Below are positions 1 through 8,110 of a stretch of DNA of 18,921 nt, piece after piece (positions within the stretch are counted from its first letter, which is position 1; each line of letters starts with the position of its first letter). A model generated the notes under the pieces. It was not told the origin of the DNA and ran no database searches. It was given only the letters and a program-made list of their open reading frames with translations. The stretch covers positions 1 through 18,921 of the forward strand of contig NZAF01000020.1 of the NCBI GenBank assembly GCA_002686115.1. Reading direction: 5' to 3'. The translations under genes were made by a program, and so were the position numbers. The DNA comes from Halobacteriovorax sp. Its GTDB lineage: Bacteria; Bdellovibrionota; Bacteriovoracia; Bacteriovoracales; Bacteriovoracaceae.

Positions 1-1
1 T

Positions 2-292
2 ATTGCTCTTAATAAGTGTATGCAACTCTCTAGTCTTAAGTCTGAACCTAATAAGAAAAAAGAACTTCCACTATGGAGGCTTAAGGATTTTTTAAATTCA
101 GTTGCTGAGCATTTTGATAATAAAGAGCACTATAAGACAATATTTGGAGAGTTCTCGAGACAGGGCTATGTAAAAACAACCGCCAATGGTTTTCCATTTA
201 AAGATTATTTCAATGAGGGGAAATCTAAAGAAAGTGTCCTTACACAATTTGAAATTAAGAATGGATTAAGAGCACCTGCACAAATAGATTAA
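2..292 (+). CDS. C-terminal part of an unidentified protein (cut by left edge)
   Basis: The reading frame is open from base 2, without a stop, through the first internal ATG at 20 to TAA at 290-292. It is therefore most likely the 3' end of a longer gene beginning outside the window, rather than a 90-residue gene starting at 20. The visible part is hydrophilic and lysine-rich, with no membrane segment and no motif I recognise; it contains a Gly-Tyr-Val-Lys-Thr-Thr stretch and a Phe-Pro-Phe-Lys-Asp-Tyr-Phe stretch, and ends in Ala-Gln-Ile-Asp. No ribosome site is obvious before the ATG at 20, which also argues for a start upstream. It converges on the response-regulator gene, and the two stop codons share the same TTAA. 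Function unknown. Confidence 0.6.
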   Translation: MALNKCMQLSSLKSEPNKKKELPLWRLKDFLNSVAEHFDNKEHYKTIFGEFSRQGYVKTTANGFPFKDYFNEGKSKESVLTQFEIKNGLRAPAQID

Positions 293-660
293 TCACATAA
301 TTCATCTATAAGATCTTCAATCTGTGATATTTTATATGGTTTATTAAGTAGGCCATCAACAATTGTAAAATATTGTGCTTTTTCCACAAGTTCAATGAGA
401 TTTAGAGTTTGTCCTGAGGCAAAGATAATTTTTAAGCCCTCGGGTTTTGTCGGATATAGTTCACTTAGGACCTCTTCTCCAGTAAGTATTGGCATATTGT
501 TATCAATTATCATGATATCAAATTTGTCGCTTTCTAGTTTTTCAAGGGCCTCTTTGCCATTAAGAGCAGTTGTTACAGAGTAGTCTAAATCTTCTAGTAG
601 TTCTGAGAGAATTGAGACAATCTCTATTTCATCATCTACTAATAGTATTTTTTTACTCAA
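289..660 (-). CDS. Stand-alone response regulator receiver (CheY-like)
   Basis: A 123-residue single receiver domain with no output domain. Visible hallmarks are the acidic pair D9-D10 after the first strand (LLVDDE), phospho-acceptor D53 in IIDNNMP, the switch hydroxyl S82 in FASGQ and the conserved K107 in NKPY. The start is TTG at 658-660, set by an AAGGAG ribosome site six bases upstream that overlaps the oleD stop region. The gene lies only 12 bases after oleD on the same strand, so it is very probably the last gene of the olefin operon. Receivers of this kind pass a phosphoryl signal from a histidine kinase to a partner by protein contact; no kinase is in the window, so the partner is unknown. 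The gene ends convergently in a shared TTAA stop with the gene at 2-292, and no terminator is visible. Confidence 0.9.
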   Translation of the reverse strand: MSKKILLVDDEIEIVSILSELLEDLDYSVTTALNGKEALEKLESDKFDIMIIDNNMPILTGEEVLSELYPTKPEGLKIIFASGQTLNLIELVEKAQYFTIVDGLLNKPYKISQIEDLIDELCD

Positions 661-672
661 CTCTTTCTCCTT

Positions 673-1644
673 CTAGATTTCTTTTAAACTATCCTCTAGA
701 GTAATTCTAACTTTATAGTTAAAGTCTTCTTGTGCTCTTTTATGAGAGAAGTAGTGCGATGTTCCTAATTGAAGCGCAACAAATCTCGTCATGGGAGGGT
801 GTATATTATATATTTTAAAGAGTTTTAAAAATAATTCAATCACTAGACCTAAAGAATATGATGCTTTAAGAGATATTTTTTTAGTAACACGTTCTAAACC
901 TTTCACTTCTAAAACATTGTTAATAAATGCCCACAGTCTGACTGGTTTTTCTTGAGCAATAAAGTATGCTTTGCCATTATTCTTTGCTTCACTTAATAAT
1001 TCATTAAAGGCATCAATATGTGCCCAAGCGGCATTTTCAACATGTATGACATCGACAATATTTTGACCATCACCAATTATTTTAAGTTTATTCTTTTTTC
1101 TAGCTTCGATAAGTCTTGGGATGATGTTCTTATCTCTTTTTCCATAAATTAAGTGAGGTCTAAGAGAGCAACATTTAAAACTTTCACTTGCATTTTCTAA
1201 AACGTAGCTCTCGCCTAACGCTTTAGATTTTGCATAAAGGCTCAAGTATTCATTGGGATAGGGGAGTTCTTCATTTCCATTTTCTATTGCTTCTTTACCA
1301 AAGACGACACTTGGAGTGCTGGTATGAATAAAGTATTGTATATTATTTTTTTTTGCTAGATCAACAAGGTTCTTTGTACCTTCAAAGTTGATCTTGTAAA
1401 AATCATCCCACTTTCCCCACATGCCGACTTTGCTTGCTACGTTAAAAATTACATCTATACCGTTTAAAGCTTTATCAATGTCATCTTTACTAGTGATATC
1501 ACCTTTAATCGTTTCGACACCTATATCTGTTAATTCATTAGTATGTGATCTTGAAAAATTTAAAACATTGTGTCCTTGATCTTTTAAGATCTTGGCAATA
1601 TGAAATCCTAGAAAACCAGTTGCTCCAGTGATGAGAATGTTCAT
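673..1644 (-). CDS. oleD: OleD, 2-alkyl-3-oxoalkanoate reductase (extended SDR)
   Basis: A 323-residue NAD(P)-dependent epimerase/dehydratase-type (3-beta-HSD-like, extended short-chain dehydrogenase) protein. The N-terminal Rossmann motif is TGATGFLG, with glycines at 7, 10 and 13. The catalytic pair is Y137 and K141 in YAKSK, with Ser/Thr at 109-110 upstream. In the Ole pathway this enzyme reduces the beta-keto acid made by OleA to a beta-hydroxy acid using NADPH. The assignment rests on the family plus position directly after oleC in the usual oleABCD order. The ATG overlaps the oleC stop as TAATG, which implies translational coupling. The C-terminal third has a hydrophobic stretch near residues 260-280 that could contact the membrane or the other Ole proteins. 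Confidence 0.88.
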   Translation of the reverse strand: MNILITGATGFLGFHIAKILKDQGHNVLNFSRSHTNELTDIGVETIKGDITSKDDIDKALNGIDVIFNVASKVGMWGKWDDFYKINFEGTKNLVDLAKKNNIQYFIHTSTPSVVFGKEAIENGNEELPYPNEYLSLYAKSKALGESYVLENASESFKCCSLRPHLIYGKRDKNIIPRLIEARKKNKLKIIGDGQNIVDVIHVENAAWAHIDAFNELLSEAKNNGKAYFIAQEKPVRLWAFINNVLEVKGLERVTKKISLKASYSLGLVIELFLKLFKIYNIHPPMTRFVALQLGTSHYFSHKRAQEDFNYKVRITLEDSLKEI

Positions 1645-3260
1645 TATTTTATCTCCACAAGTTTTCCACTGCTTGCATCTTTTGAGAGTTTTATTCGGTC
1701 TATTTTGATATTATGTCTGACGTCTACGGGAAACTTTTTAGCGAGAAAGAAGTTTTCTATATCTTTAGTATGGTCATAGGCTTTAGACATTTTTAGTAGT
1801 TTTGATTTAAGGTTCTTGTTTCTTATTATTTCTGTATTTTCTTCTATAACTAGAGCAGGCCTATTGTTAAATTGAATCAATGCTGTTTTTTGAATTTCTT
1901 GATTTTTATTAAATATGGCCTCACAGGGAACAGTGTAGTGATTTACTTGGTCGTGTTCAATACGATGAGTTTTTCTTCCATAGAACCAGATGCGACCTTG
2001 TTTATCAATTCTACCTAGGTCTCCCATTCTGTGCCATAGTTCTTCTCCGTCATGTATCTTCGCCTCTTTTGTTTTTGATTCCATGTCATAATACATCGGA
2101 GTTACAAAAGGACCTTTTGTTATTATTTCACCAACTTCATCTGTGCCTAGGAACTCTGCTTCTTCTATTTTTTCAATAACTTCGTCGCTACATCTTATGA
2201 TGGATACTTCAATATTAGGTGCTGGATATCCAATACATGTACCGTGACCTTCGTCACTAAGAGAGCTTGTTTCACTTAAAATAGTTGATCCATCTATGTT
2301 TGCAACAGGTAGGCATTCTGTTGCCCCATATGGAGTATAAGTGTTTCCATTAACTAGTATTTGCTTCCACATCTTATGAACTTCATTTCTTACAGGTGCT
2401 CCAAACATGACGACATATTTAACAGTGGGTAGCTTGATATTGTTATCTACACAATATCTACCAACTCTAGTCCATATTGCAGGTGATCCTGCAACAAAGG
2501 TAGCTTCATTATCAATGATATTTTGTACAAGTGATTTTGGATCACATTGTGCAGGTTTACTTGGGTTCATGTCAGGAATACAGCTTGTCATTCCCATTGC
2601 CATCGTAAAAAAGGAGAATAGAGGAAATCCAGGTATGTCTATTTGAGTTTCATTTAAATTAAACATATCTCTTAATGTTTCTGTTTGCTTATTAAAAATA
2701 TGATGAGTGTAAACGACGCCCTTTGGAATGCCTGTGCCTCCGCTTGTGAAGAGAATTGCTGCCATATCATTGGCTTTTACTTCTTCTGTCTTAAAGCTTT
2801 GATGTGTTTGACTCTTAATATTTTTTAAGGAATCTAGACCTGGGAAAAATGATGTCGTTATAGATGTTTTTATTGAATCAAAATACTTTCTCTTAAAAAG
2901 TTTTAATAAAAATACAATTGGTTCAGCGATAATAGCATCGGGCCTAACCTGCTTTATTGCATTTAAAAGATTCTGTTTGCCCATTCCTGGATCAATTAGT
3001 ACTGGGACTGCTCCCATTTTAAATAAAGAAAATGTGATGGTTGGAAAATCAAGAGACTGTTTTACAAATAAAAGAACTTTGTCGCCTTTTTTTATTCCTT
3101 TTCTTTTTAAAGTCCAAGCATAGTGATCACTTAGGCTGTGAAGCTCACTGAAACTTAGTTTGTCATATTGATATTGATCGCCCTTTCGATGGGGAAATCT
3201 AATTGCATCTTTATTCGGAGTTTTACTTGCCTGGTTAATAATTCTATAGGCTATATTCAT
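1644..3260 (-). CDS. oleC: OleC, beta-lactone synthetase (ANL superfamily)
   Basis: A 538-residue AMP-forming synthetase/ligase-family protein. Visible motifs are the phosphate loop TSGGTGIPKGV near residue 170, YGATE near 315, the GDLGRIDKQGRIWFYGRK region near 420-440, and a C-terminal end reading RHNIKIDRIKL. In this family OleC uses ATP to activate the beta-hydroxy acid and close a cis-beta-lactone; it does not make a CoA ester. I chose ATG at 3258-3260, preceded by AGAAGG at eight bases, over the in-frame GTG at 3267-3269, which would sit inside that ribosome site. The gene overlaps oleB by 17 bases and shares TAATG with oleD. The A10-like lysine region is not canonical (SSGKLVEIK at the very end). 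Operon context makes a general fatty-acyl-CoA ligase less likely. Confidence 0.9.
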   Translation of the reverse strand: MNIAYRIINQASKTPNKDAIRFPHRKGDQYQYDKLSFSELHSLSDHYAWTLKRKGIKKGDKVLLFVKQSLDFPTITFSLFKMGAVPVLIDPGMGKQNLLNAIKQVRPDAIIAEPIVFLLKLFKRKYFDSIKTSITTSFFPGLDSLKNIKSQTHQSFKTEEVKANDMAAILFTSGGTGIPKGVVYTHHIFNKQTETLRDMFNLNETQIDIPGFPLFSFFTMAMGMTSCIPDMNPSKPAQCDPKSLVQNIIDNEATFVAGSPAIWTRVGRYCVDNNIKLPTVKYVVMFGAPVRNEVHKMWKQILVNGNTYTPYGATECLPVANIDGSTILSETSSLSDEGHGTCIGYPAPNIEVSIIRCSDEVIEKIEEAEFLGTDEVGEIITKGPFVTPMYYDMESKTKEAKIHDGEELWHRMGDLGRIDKQGRIWFYGRKTHRIEHDQVNHYTVPCEAIFNKNQEIQKTALIQFNNRPALVIEENTEIIRNKNLKSKLLKMSKAYDHTKDIENFFLAKKFPVDVRHNIKIDRIKLSKDASSGKLVEIK

Positions 3261-4125
3261 GACAGGCACCTTCTAGGAAATCTCTTATCTCAGTGATGCA
3301 ATTTTGTTTTTCATCCTCTAGTACGTAGTGACCAGCATTTTTATATGTTATGTACTTTGAATTTGGATAAAAGGTCTTCCATTTACTCAAAAACTTATCA
3401 TTAAAACAAAAGTCTTTTTCTCCCCAGAGAAATAGTTTTGGACATTGAACACTTGGAAGATTTTCTTCTATGTCTTTAAGAGTTTGATAACTTCTATGCT
3501 CTTTTTTTAACGGAATATCGTCAACAAACTTAGCCGTGGCTATTCTATTTTGGTAATTATTATAAGGATAAAGGTATCCTTCCTTAATCTCTCTAGGTAA
3601 TTTCTTTTTTACGGCCATGAAAGTCGCTGGAAAAGCAAATGCATTAAATGTTCTAACAAGTCTTTCACCGAGAAATGGGATTTTACAAATGGCAATTCTA
3701 AAGGGGATATCAATTGATCTAAAAGCTGCTGTGTTGAGTAGAGTTACTGAAGTGACTTTGTCTTTTAATTTAGTCGCAACTCCCATGCCAATGGCCCCAC
3801 CCCAGTCATGGACGATGAGTGAGAATTTATCAATATTTAGTTTCTTAATTAGCTCTAGTACATTCTCAATATGATTTTCTAAAGTGTATTCATAGTCTTG
3901 AGGTTTTGAAGATAGTCCACAACCAATGTGGTCAGGTACAATGCAACGATAATTATTTTTTAGATCATTCACAATATTTCTATAATAAAAAGACCACGTT
4001 GGATTACCGTGAAGCATGATAATTGGATGTCCTTCTCCTTCATCTATGTAGTGTAGTTTATTCGAACCAAGCACTAAGTAATTACTTGTGAATTGATAGT
4101 GTTCTTTCCATGTTTTTCTTACCAT
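3244..4125 (-). CDS. oleB: OleB, beta-lactone decarboxylase (alpha/beta hydrolase)
   Basis: A 293-residue alpha/beta-hydrolase of the haloalkane-dehalogenase-like subfamily, with no signal peptide. Visible residues are HGNP with N41 (oxyanion/halide-type position), the nucleophile elbow VHDWGG with D107 and adjacent W108, an acid candidate D238 in WGEKD, and the catalytic His H266 in AGHY. A nucleophilic Asp rather than Ser separates it from esterases and fits both dehalogenases and OleB. With oleA upstream and oleC/oleD downstream, the role is decarboxylation of the cis-beta-lactone to the cis-olefin plus CO2. The ATG overlaps the end of oleA by seven bases, and oleC starts 17 bases before the oleB stop, so the genes are coupled. 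Confidence 0.9.
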   Translation of the reverse strand: MVRKTWKEHYQFTSNYLVLGSNKLHYIDEGEGHPIIMLHGNPTWSFYYRNIVNDLKNNYRCIVPDHIGCGLSSKPQDYEYTLENHIENVLELIKKLNIDKFSLIVHDWGGAIGMGVATKLKDKVTSVTLLNTAAFRSIDIPFRIAICKIPFLGERLVRTFNAFAFPATFMAVKKKLPREIKEGYLYPYNNYQNRIATAKFVDDIPLKKEHRSYQTLKDIEENLPSVQCPKLFLWGEKDFCFNDKFLSKWKTFYPNSKYITYKNAGHYVLEDEKQNCITEIRDFLEGACHEYSL

Positions 4126-5150
4126 TTTACACCCATTGAAATAGAAGAGAGACCAGAGCCTATTCCAATTAAGGCTATGTTACTTTCTTTTTTTATTTTT
4201 TCTCGATCGTTTTTTAAAGCTAATGTGATGGGAAGTGCACTAGAGCCAGTATTACCTAATTCATGAAACGTATCAAATGTAGGTCTGTCTTGAAGTCCTA
4301 AGTTCTTTAAAACAATCTCTTTGTGTGCTTTTCCAACTTGATGTCCTATAACAAGGTCAATTTCATTTTCACTTAGTCCGTGATGTTTCTTAGACTCTTC
4401 CCAAGATTTCTTTGCCAGACTTTTTCCATACTTTAAAAGTTCTTCAGAGTCAGTTTCCATGACAAGAGAGTTAGGGTCTCCATCTCCAGTACATAACTTA
4501 TTCGCACTAGAGTCTGTCATTGTTGCACCACCTAGAAGTTGATGTCCTGTAGGACATAGATCACGGTGACAAAGTGAATAGGCAACAGCGGCTGATCCAA
4601 TTGTTAAATTAGCAAAATATTTTTTTAAAGACTTTCTTGTTATATCTGTATTTGTGTTTAATTCATTGATTGTTGCAGTTAAGAGTGGGCCAGCGTTTTC
4701 ACCAGATACTACAATCGCCCTTTTGATAAGCCCTTGCTCGATCATAGATGCAATGACTACCCATGCATTTACCATACCTAAACAAGCGTTTGATAGATCA
4801 AAAATTGTAGTATTATTCTTAAAACCAATATTTCCATGAATAATTGATGCCGTTGATGGCTCTAGAAAGTCTCGACAGACAGATGAATTGATAAGCATAT
4901 CGACATCAAACTTATCTACATTTCCTTTATTAAGAAGATTCTCTATTGCCTTTGTTGATAATGAGCTTGGTAATGTTCCATTTGCCCAAATACCTCTTTT
5001 TTCAATCCCCGTCATTAATTCAAGTCGACCCTCAGGAAGCTTAAGTCTTTTATAAAGAGGAGAGAGCATCTCTTCTAATTGAGCACTACTTAAATACTCT
5101 TCGGGAAGATAGTATCCATAGTCTTCTATAACAACATTGTTAAATTTCAA
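4119..5150 (-). CDS. oleA: OleA, acyl-thioester head-to-head condensing enzyme
   Basis: A 343-residue thiolase-fold (KAS III-like) protein. The catalytic triad is C123 (NACLG), H270 (IGHQV) and N300 (LGNTG). E97 in LEPSTAS lies 26 residues before the Cys and H270/N300 are 30 apart, the same spacing as C143/E117 and H285/N315 in the characterised Xanthomonas OleA. OleA joins two acyl-thioesters by non-decarboxylative Claisen condensation to a beta-keto acid. I place the start at TTG 5148-5150: it overlaps the preceding gene's TGA as TTGA, has GTAGGTG just upstream, and gives an N-terminus matching OleA proteins. The longer frame up to 5252 would add 34 basic residues that are a shadow of the upstream gene. 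The adjacent ACP raises the possibility of acyl-ACP rather than acyl-CoA substrates; that is inference. Confidence 0.93.
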   Translation of the reverse strand: MKFNNVVIEDYGYYLPEEYLSSAQLEEMLSPLYKRLKLPEGRLELMTGIEKRGIWANGTLPSSLSTKAIENLLNKGNVDKFDVDMLINSSVCRDFLEPSTASIIHGNIGFKNNTTIFDLSNACLGMVNAWVVIASMIEQGLIKRAIVVSGENAGPLLTATINELNTNTDITRKSLKKYFANLTIGSAAVAYSLCHRDLCPTGHQLLGGATMTDSSANKLCTGDGDPNSLVMETDSEELLKYGKSLAKKSWEESKKHHGLSENEIDLVIGHQVGKAHKEIVLKNLGLQDRPTFDTFHELGNTGSSALPITLALKNDREKIKKESNIALIGIGSGLSSISMGVKW

Positions 5151-6580
5151 TTTACACCTACTTCTGAGTCCATTAGTCCATACAAGTTTGCCATCGAAAT
5201 ACCTGAGAGCATTGAGCCGACGATTCCTAGAAAACCTTGGTCTGTCCCACATAGAAAAAGACCTTTTATAGGAGTTTTGCCATTTCTTAGTTTGTCAGTA
5301 GAGCCATAGACTGTACCATCAAAGTGGCCTGTATATTTCTGTATCGTTGTTGGAGTGAAGACATCACTAAAACTAATTTCCTGATCAAATTTGGGATATA
5401 GACTTTTTATAATATTTAGAGAGTCTTTTAAGACGAGTTCTTTTTTTTGCCTATAGAGAGGTTTGTCCATTTCTTTCCATAGTCCATAATTTGCCATAAA
5501 TGTGACTCTGGCCATTCCTTCATGAATATCATCATCATTAAAGTTATTTGGAAAACAGAGGACTGCACTTCTATTGTCATAGAGGCTCTTTGGCTTTTGA
5601 TAGTGATATACATCGCTATTATTATAGAAGACAATAGTTTCATTGATTCCATAATCTTTAGGTTTATTCTTTAAGCATACGATACTTTCACAAAATGATA
5701 GTGGCCCAACTTCTATTGAAGGCTTCTTTATAGAGGGCTCACTTGATATATCTTTAAGTTCACTTTCTTCACAAACTTTACTAATTGTTTCAGGGTGCCC
5801 CATGCTAGATATGATTTTGTCTGCATAGAGTACTTCACCTTTTTTAAGCATGACCCCAACAACTTTATTGTCTTTTTTTATAATCTTTTTTACTTCTGAT
5901 CTAAATTTTAATTCACAGCCTGTGTCTTCAAGCTTTTTGAGTAATAAATTTATTACAGTTCGGACACCACCTTGAGGTCTGCAGAATCCTTCAAGATAAA
6001 TACTCTTAAACATAATAACAAATTGAGAAAAATCCATATCATTTTCCCAAGCTGATCCATATATTAAAAGAGGACAGAAGATCATCTCTAATAAGTACTC
6101 ATCTTTAATAAAAGTTCGTGCGACATCTTTTGCCATGTAGGTCTTATTATCTAGAGAGACTTCATTAAAGTTTTCAATATGAGAAACAAATTTGTTAAAT
6201 CCATCTATTTCGTGAGGGAAGTTTTCAGCTATCTCAGTTCTTAGTAATTCAAAGTCATTATTAAACCTGAGCTGCTTTTCCGGGAATGAGATTAGTGAGC
6301 CTACTTGCTCTTTTAGCATCAATTCATCATACGGAATTCGAAGCTGCTTTAATAATTTTGTTAAAGGCTTTCTCTTAGTGCCTTTTTTAACAAAATTAGT
6401 CATAGCATGTAGGCCCACATCAAAGTCTCTTTTTGCACGTGTGTAATAAGAATTCAGTCCACCGCTTATGATGTGTTTTTCAAGTATGCAAACTTTCTTT
6501 CCATACATTGATAGTCTAATTCCAGCTGCCATTCCTGACATGCCGGCACCAATTACGATAACGTCATACTTATTGTCCAC
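5147..6580 (-). CDS. CrtI/CrtISO-like FAD-dependent oxidoreductase
   Basis: A 477-residue flavoprotein of the phytoene desaturase / carotene isomerase / retinol saturase superfamily. The N-terminus carries the dinucleotide-binding motif GAGMSG (residues 11-16), then ILEKH closing the beta-alpha-beta unit, then SGGLNSYY and FDVGLHAM. The C-terminal FAD motif is GLFLCGTDQGFLG followed by GSMLSGISMANL; the usual Pro-Gly-Gly segment after the Cys-Gly is replaced. It starts with GTG at 6578-6580 after AAAGGA, 16 bases from the ACP gene, and its stop overlaps the oleA start as TTGA, so it is firmly within the operon. Family members desaturate, saturate or isomerise polyene lipids. Here the likely substrate is the acyl chain or polyene feeding OleA, or the olefin itself. 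I see no phytoene synthase nearby, so carotenoid synthesis is unlikely. Confidence 0.8.
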   Translation of the reverse strand: MDNKYDVIVIGAGMSGMAAGIRLSMYGKKVCILEKHIISGGLNSYYTRAKRDFDVGLHAMTNFVKKGTKRKPLTKLLKQLRIPYDELMLKEQVGSLISFPEKQLRFNNDFELLRTEIAENFPHEIDGFNKFVSHIENFNEVSLDNKTYMAKDVARTFIKDEYLLEMIFCPLLIYGSAWENDMDFSQFVIMFKSIYLEGFCRPQGGVRTVINLLLKKLEDTGCELKFRSEVKKIIKKDNKVVGVMLKKGEVLYADKIISSMGHPETISKVCEESELKDISSEPSIKKPSIEVGPLSFCESIVCLKNKPKDYGINETIVFYNNSDVYHYQKPKSLYDNRSAVLCFPNNFNDDDIHEGMARVTFMANYGLWKEMDKPLYRQKKELVLKDSLNIIKSLYPKFDQEISFSDVFTPTTIQKYTGHFDGTVYGSTDKLRNGKTPIKGLFLCGTDQGFLGIVGSMLSGISMANLYGLMDSEVGVN

Positions 6581-6596
6581 TTATTAAATTCCTTTA

Positions 6597-6845
6597 TTAT
6601 TGTGCAAATTTTGGAGTAAGATATTCTACACAACTCGCCATCGTAGCTAGTTGAGGGTAGTCCTCTTGTGGAACTTCAATCTTATGCCTTTTCTTTAGTT
6701 CCATTACGATATCTAAGAAATCCATTGAATCAAGATCAAGTTGCTCTCTTAGAGGTGTTGCATCATCAATCGTAGTTACATCATCATCAATAGCGATGTC
6801 TGCGATAATGTCTACTACTACTTGTCTTACTTCTGTTGCTTGCAT
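6597..6845 (-). CDS. Acyl carrier protein
   Basis: An 82-residue acidic ACP. The phosphopantetheine attachment site is S40 in DLDSMD, a variant of the common DSLD form seen in many specialised carrier proteins. Helix 1 begins at residue 5 and the protein ends with a short final helix (VEYLTPKF). The ribosome site AAAGGAG lies seven bases before the ATG. The gene sits between the FabF-like ketosynthase (26-base gap) and the FAD oxidoreductase (16-base gap), so it is expected to carry chains extended by that ketosynthase. It is probably not the housekeeping acpP, because the usual fabD/fabG/acpP/fabF context is absent. A 4'-phosphopantetheinyl transferase must be supplied from elsewhere in the genome. 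Confidence 0.92.
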   Translation of the reverse strand: MQATEVRQVVVDIIADIAIDDDVTTIDDATPLREQLDLDSMDFLDIVMELKKRHKIEVPQEDYPQLATMASCVEYLTPKFAQ

Positions 6846-6871
6846 TTGTTTTCTCCTTTGAAAATCAATTT

Positions 6872-8110
6872 TTAGTTTTTATATTTCTTTATTATTAATG
6901 TTGAGTTTATTCCTAGCATTCCAAAAGAATTGTTAAGGATATAATTTACTTCTTTTTTCTTTGGTGCTTCTAGTACAAGATTGTCAAGAGCACACTCTGG
7001 ATCAATCTCTTCAATGGGGTGACAAGGATGTATCAGATCATCTTCAAAGCTTAAAAGATTTCCTGCTAATTCAAGAGCTCCGGCAGCTCCCATTGAATGT
7101 CCTATAAGTCCTTTTGTGCAATTTACTGATACTTCAGGACAATTTTCATAGAATTTTTTAATTCCTGACATCTCTTGAATGTCTCCCATCTTTGTACCTG
7201 TTGCATGAAGATTGACGATATCAATCTCTTCTTTTTTTATTCCTGCTTTTTCAATAGCTTTTTGCATACACTCCATTTGTCTCTCAGGATTTGGAAGTAC
7301 AAAGTCTGTTGCATCACTATTACTGTGGTAACCAACGATTTCACCGTATATCTTTGCATTTCTAGAAAGAGCATCTTCTAGTCTTTCAAGTGTATAAATA
7401 CATCCACCTTCAGAAATAACGATACCGTTTCTCGCATTATCAAGTGGTCTTGATGCTCTTGTTTGATCTTCTGGTCTATTTGCTAGAGCTCCCTGGGCCA
7501 TGAATGAAACATGGTTTCCAAAACTATTTGATGACTCAGACACTCCTCCTGCTAGAGCAAGGTCTACTTCTCCTAATTGAAGCATTTGCATGGCCTGGAT
7601 GATACCCATATTTCCTGCGGCACATGCTGCACCAATAGTGTAGTGAGGACCAGTAATATTTAAATTTAACGAGACTTCACCTGCTGGATTATTGGCAACT
7701 GTTCTTGGGTTATGGTGGTGTGTCCACATTGTTGGATCTTCTTCATTATTTTTATAAAATTGAAAAAGCTCTTCTTCTGTTTCAACAGGCCCATGTTCTG
7801 TGATTCCTAAATATATTCCAATTCGGCTCTTATCAAATTCAGTAAAATCTATACCTGAATCATCTAAGGCTTCCTTAGCACAATAAACACTTATCCCCCC
7901 AACTCTTGTTCCTCTTCTTCTCATTTTCTTTTTTTGATGTTTTGTCTCATCAAAGTCACAATGTCCAACTGGAATCTTACCAAGAAATCTCACCTCTTCT
8001 TCAGTGATTCCTGACTTTTGCTCTAATAGAGCACTTCTAAATTCTTTGATGTTATTTCCATTAGGGGCGGTAAGACCAACACCTGTTATAACGATTCTTG
8101 AGAGGTTCAT
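6872..8110 (-). CDS. FabF-like beta-ketoacyl-ACP synthase (KAS II family) with altered gating loop
   Basis: A 412-residue ketosynthase of KAS I/II type. The catalytic residues are C163 (GAACAAG), H302 (NLHATGT) and H338 (IGHSMGAAG), with conserved K333, almost the numbering of E. coli FabF. It should perform decarboxylative condensation of malonyl-ACP with an acyl primer, most likely on the neighbouring ACP. Two departures stand out: the usual GFGGTN loop near the C-terminus reads GMLGIN (M398 at the FabF Phe400 gate position), and HATGT replaces HGTGT. Inactivation is unlikely because the Cys-His-His set is intact. The start ATG overlaps the regulator stop as TAATG. There is no partner chain-length factor, ketoreductase or dehydratase in the window, so those steps would be borrowed from the primary fatty acid synthase. 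Confidence 0.9.
   Translation of the reverse strand: MNLSRIVITGVGLTAPNGNNIKEFRSALLEQKSGITEEEVRFLGKIPVGHCDFDETKHQKKKMRRRGTRVGGISVYCAKEALDDSGIDFTEFDKSRIGIYLGITEHGPVETEEELFQFYKNNEEDPTMWTHHHNPRTVANNPAGEVSLNLNITGPHYTIGAACAAGNMGIIQAMQMLQLGEVDLALAGGVSESSNSFGNHVSFMAQGALANRPEDQTRASRPLDNARNGIVISEGGCIYTLERLEDALSRNAKIYGEIVGYHSNSDATDFVLPNPERQMECMQKAIEKAGIKKEEIDIVNLHATGTKMGDIQEMSGIKKFYENCPEVSVNCTKGLIGHSMGAAGALELAGNLLSFEDDLIHPCHPIEEIDPECALDNLVLEAPKKKEVNYILNNSFGMLGINSTLIIKKYKN

Noticed and set aside
1644..3260. OleC as an ordinary acyl-CoA ligase, and the flavoprotein as a carotenoid enzyme
   Set aside because: Order A-B-C-D with overlapping genes, OleA residues and the Asp-type OleB hydrolase fit the olefin pathway; no carotenoid synthesis gene is present.
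7175..7381. Plus-strand frame within the ketosynthase gene
   Set aside because: It is antisense to a well-supported gene, has no ribosome site and an implausible Cys/Phe-rich composition. The same applies to other antisense frames, such as 14599-14874 and 2407-2646.
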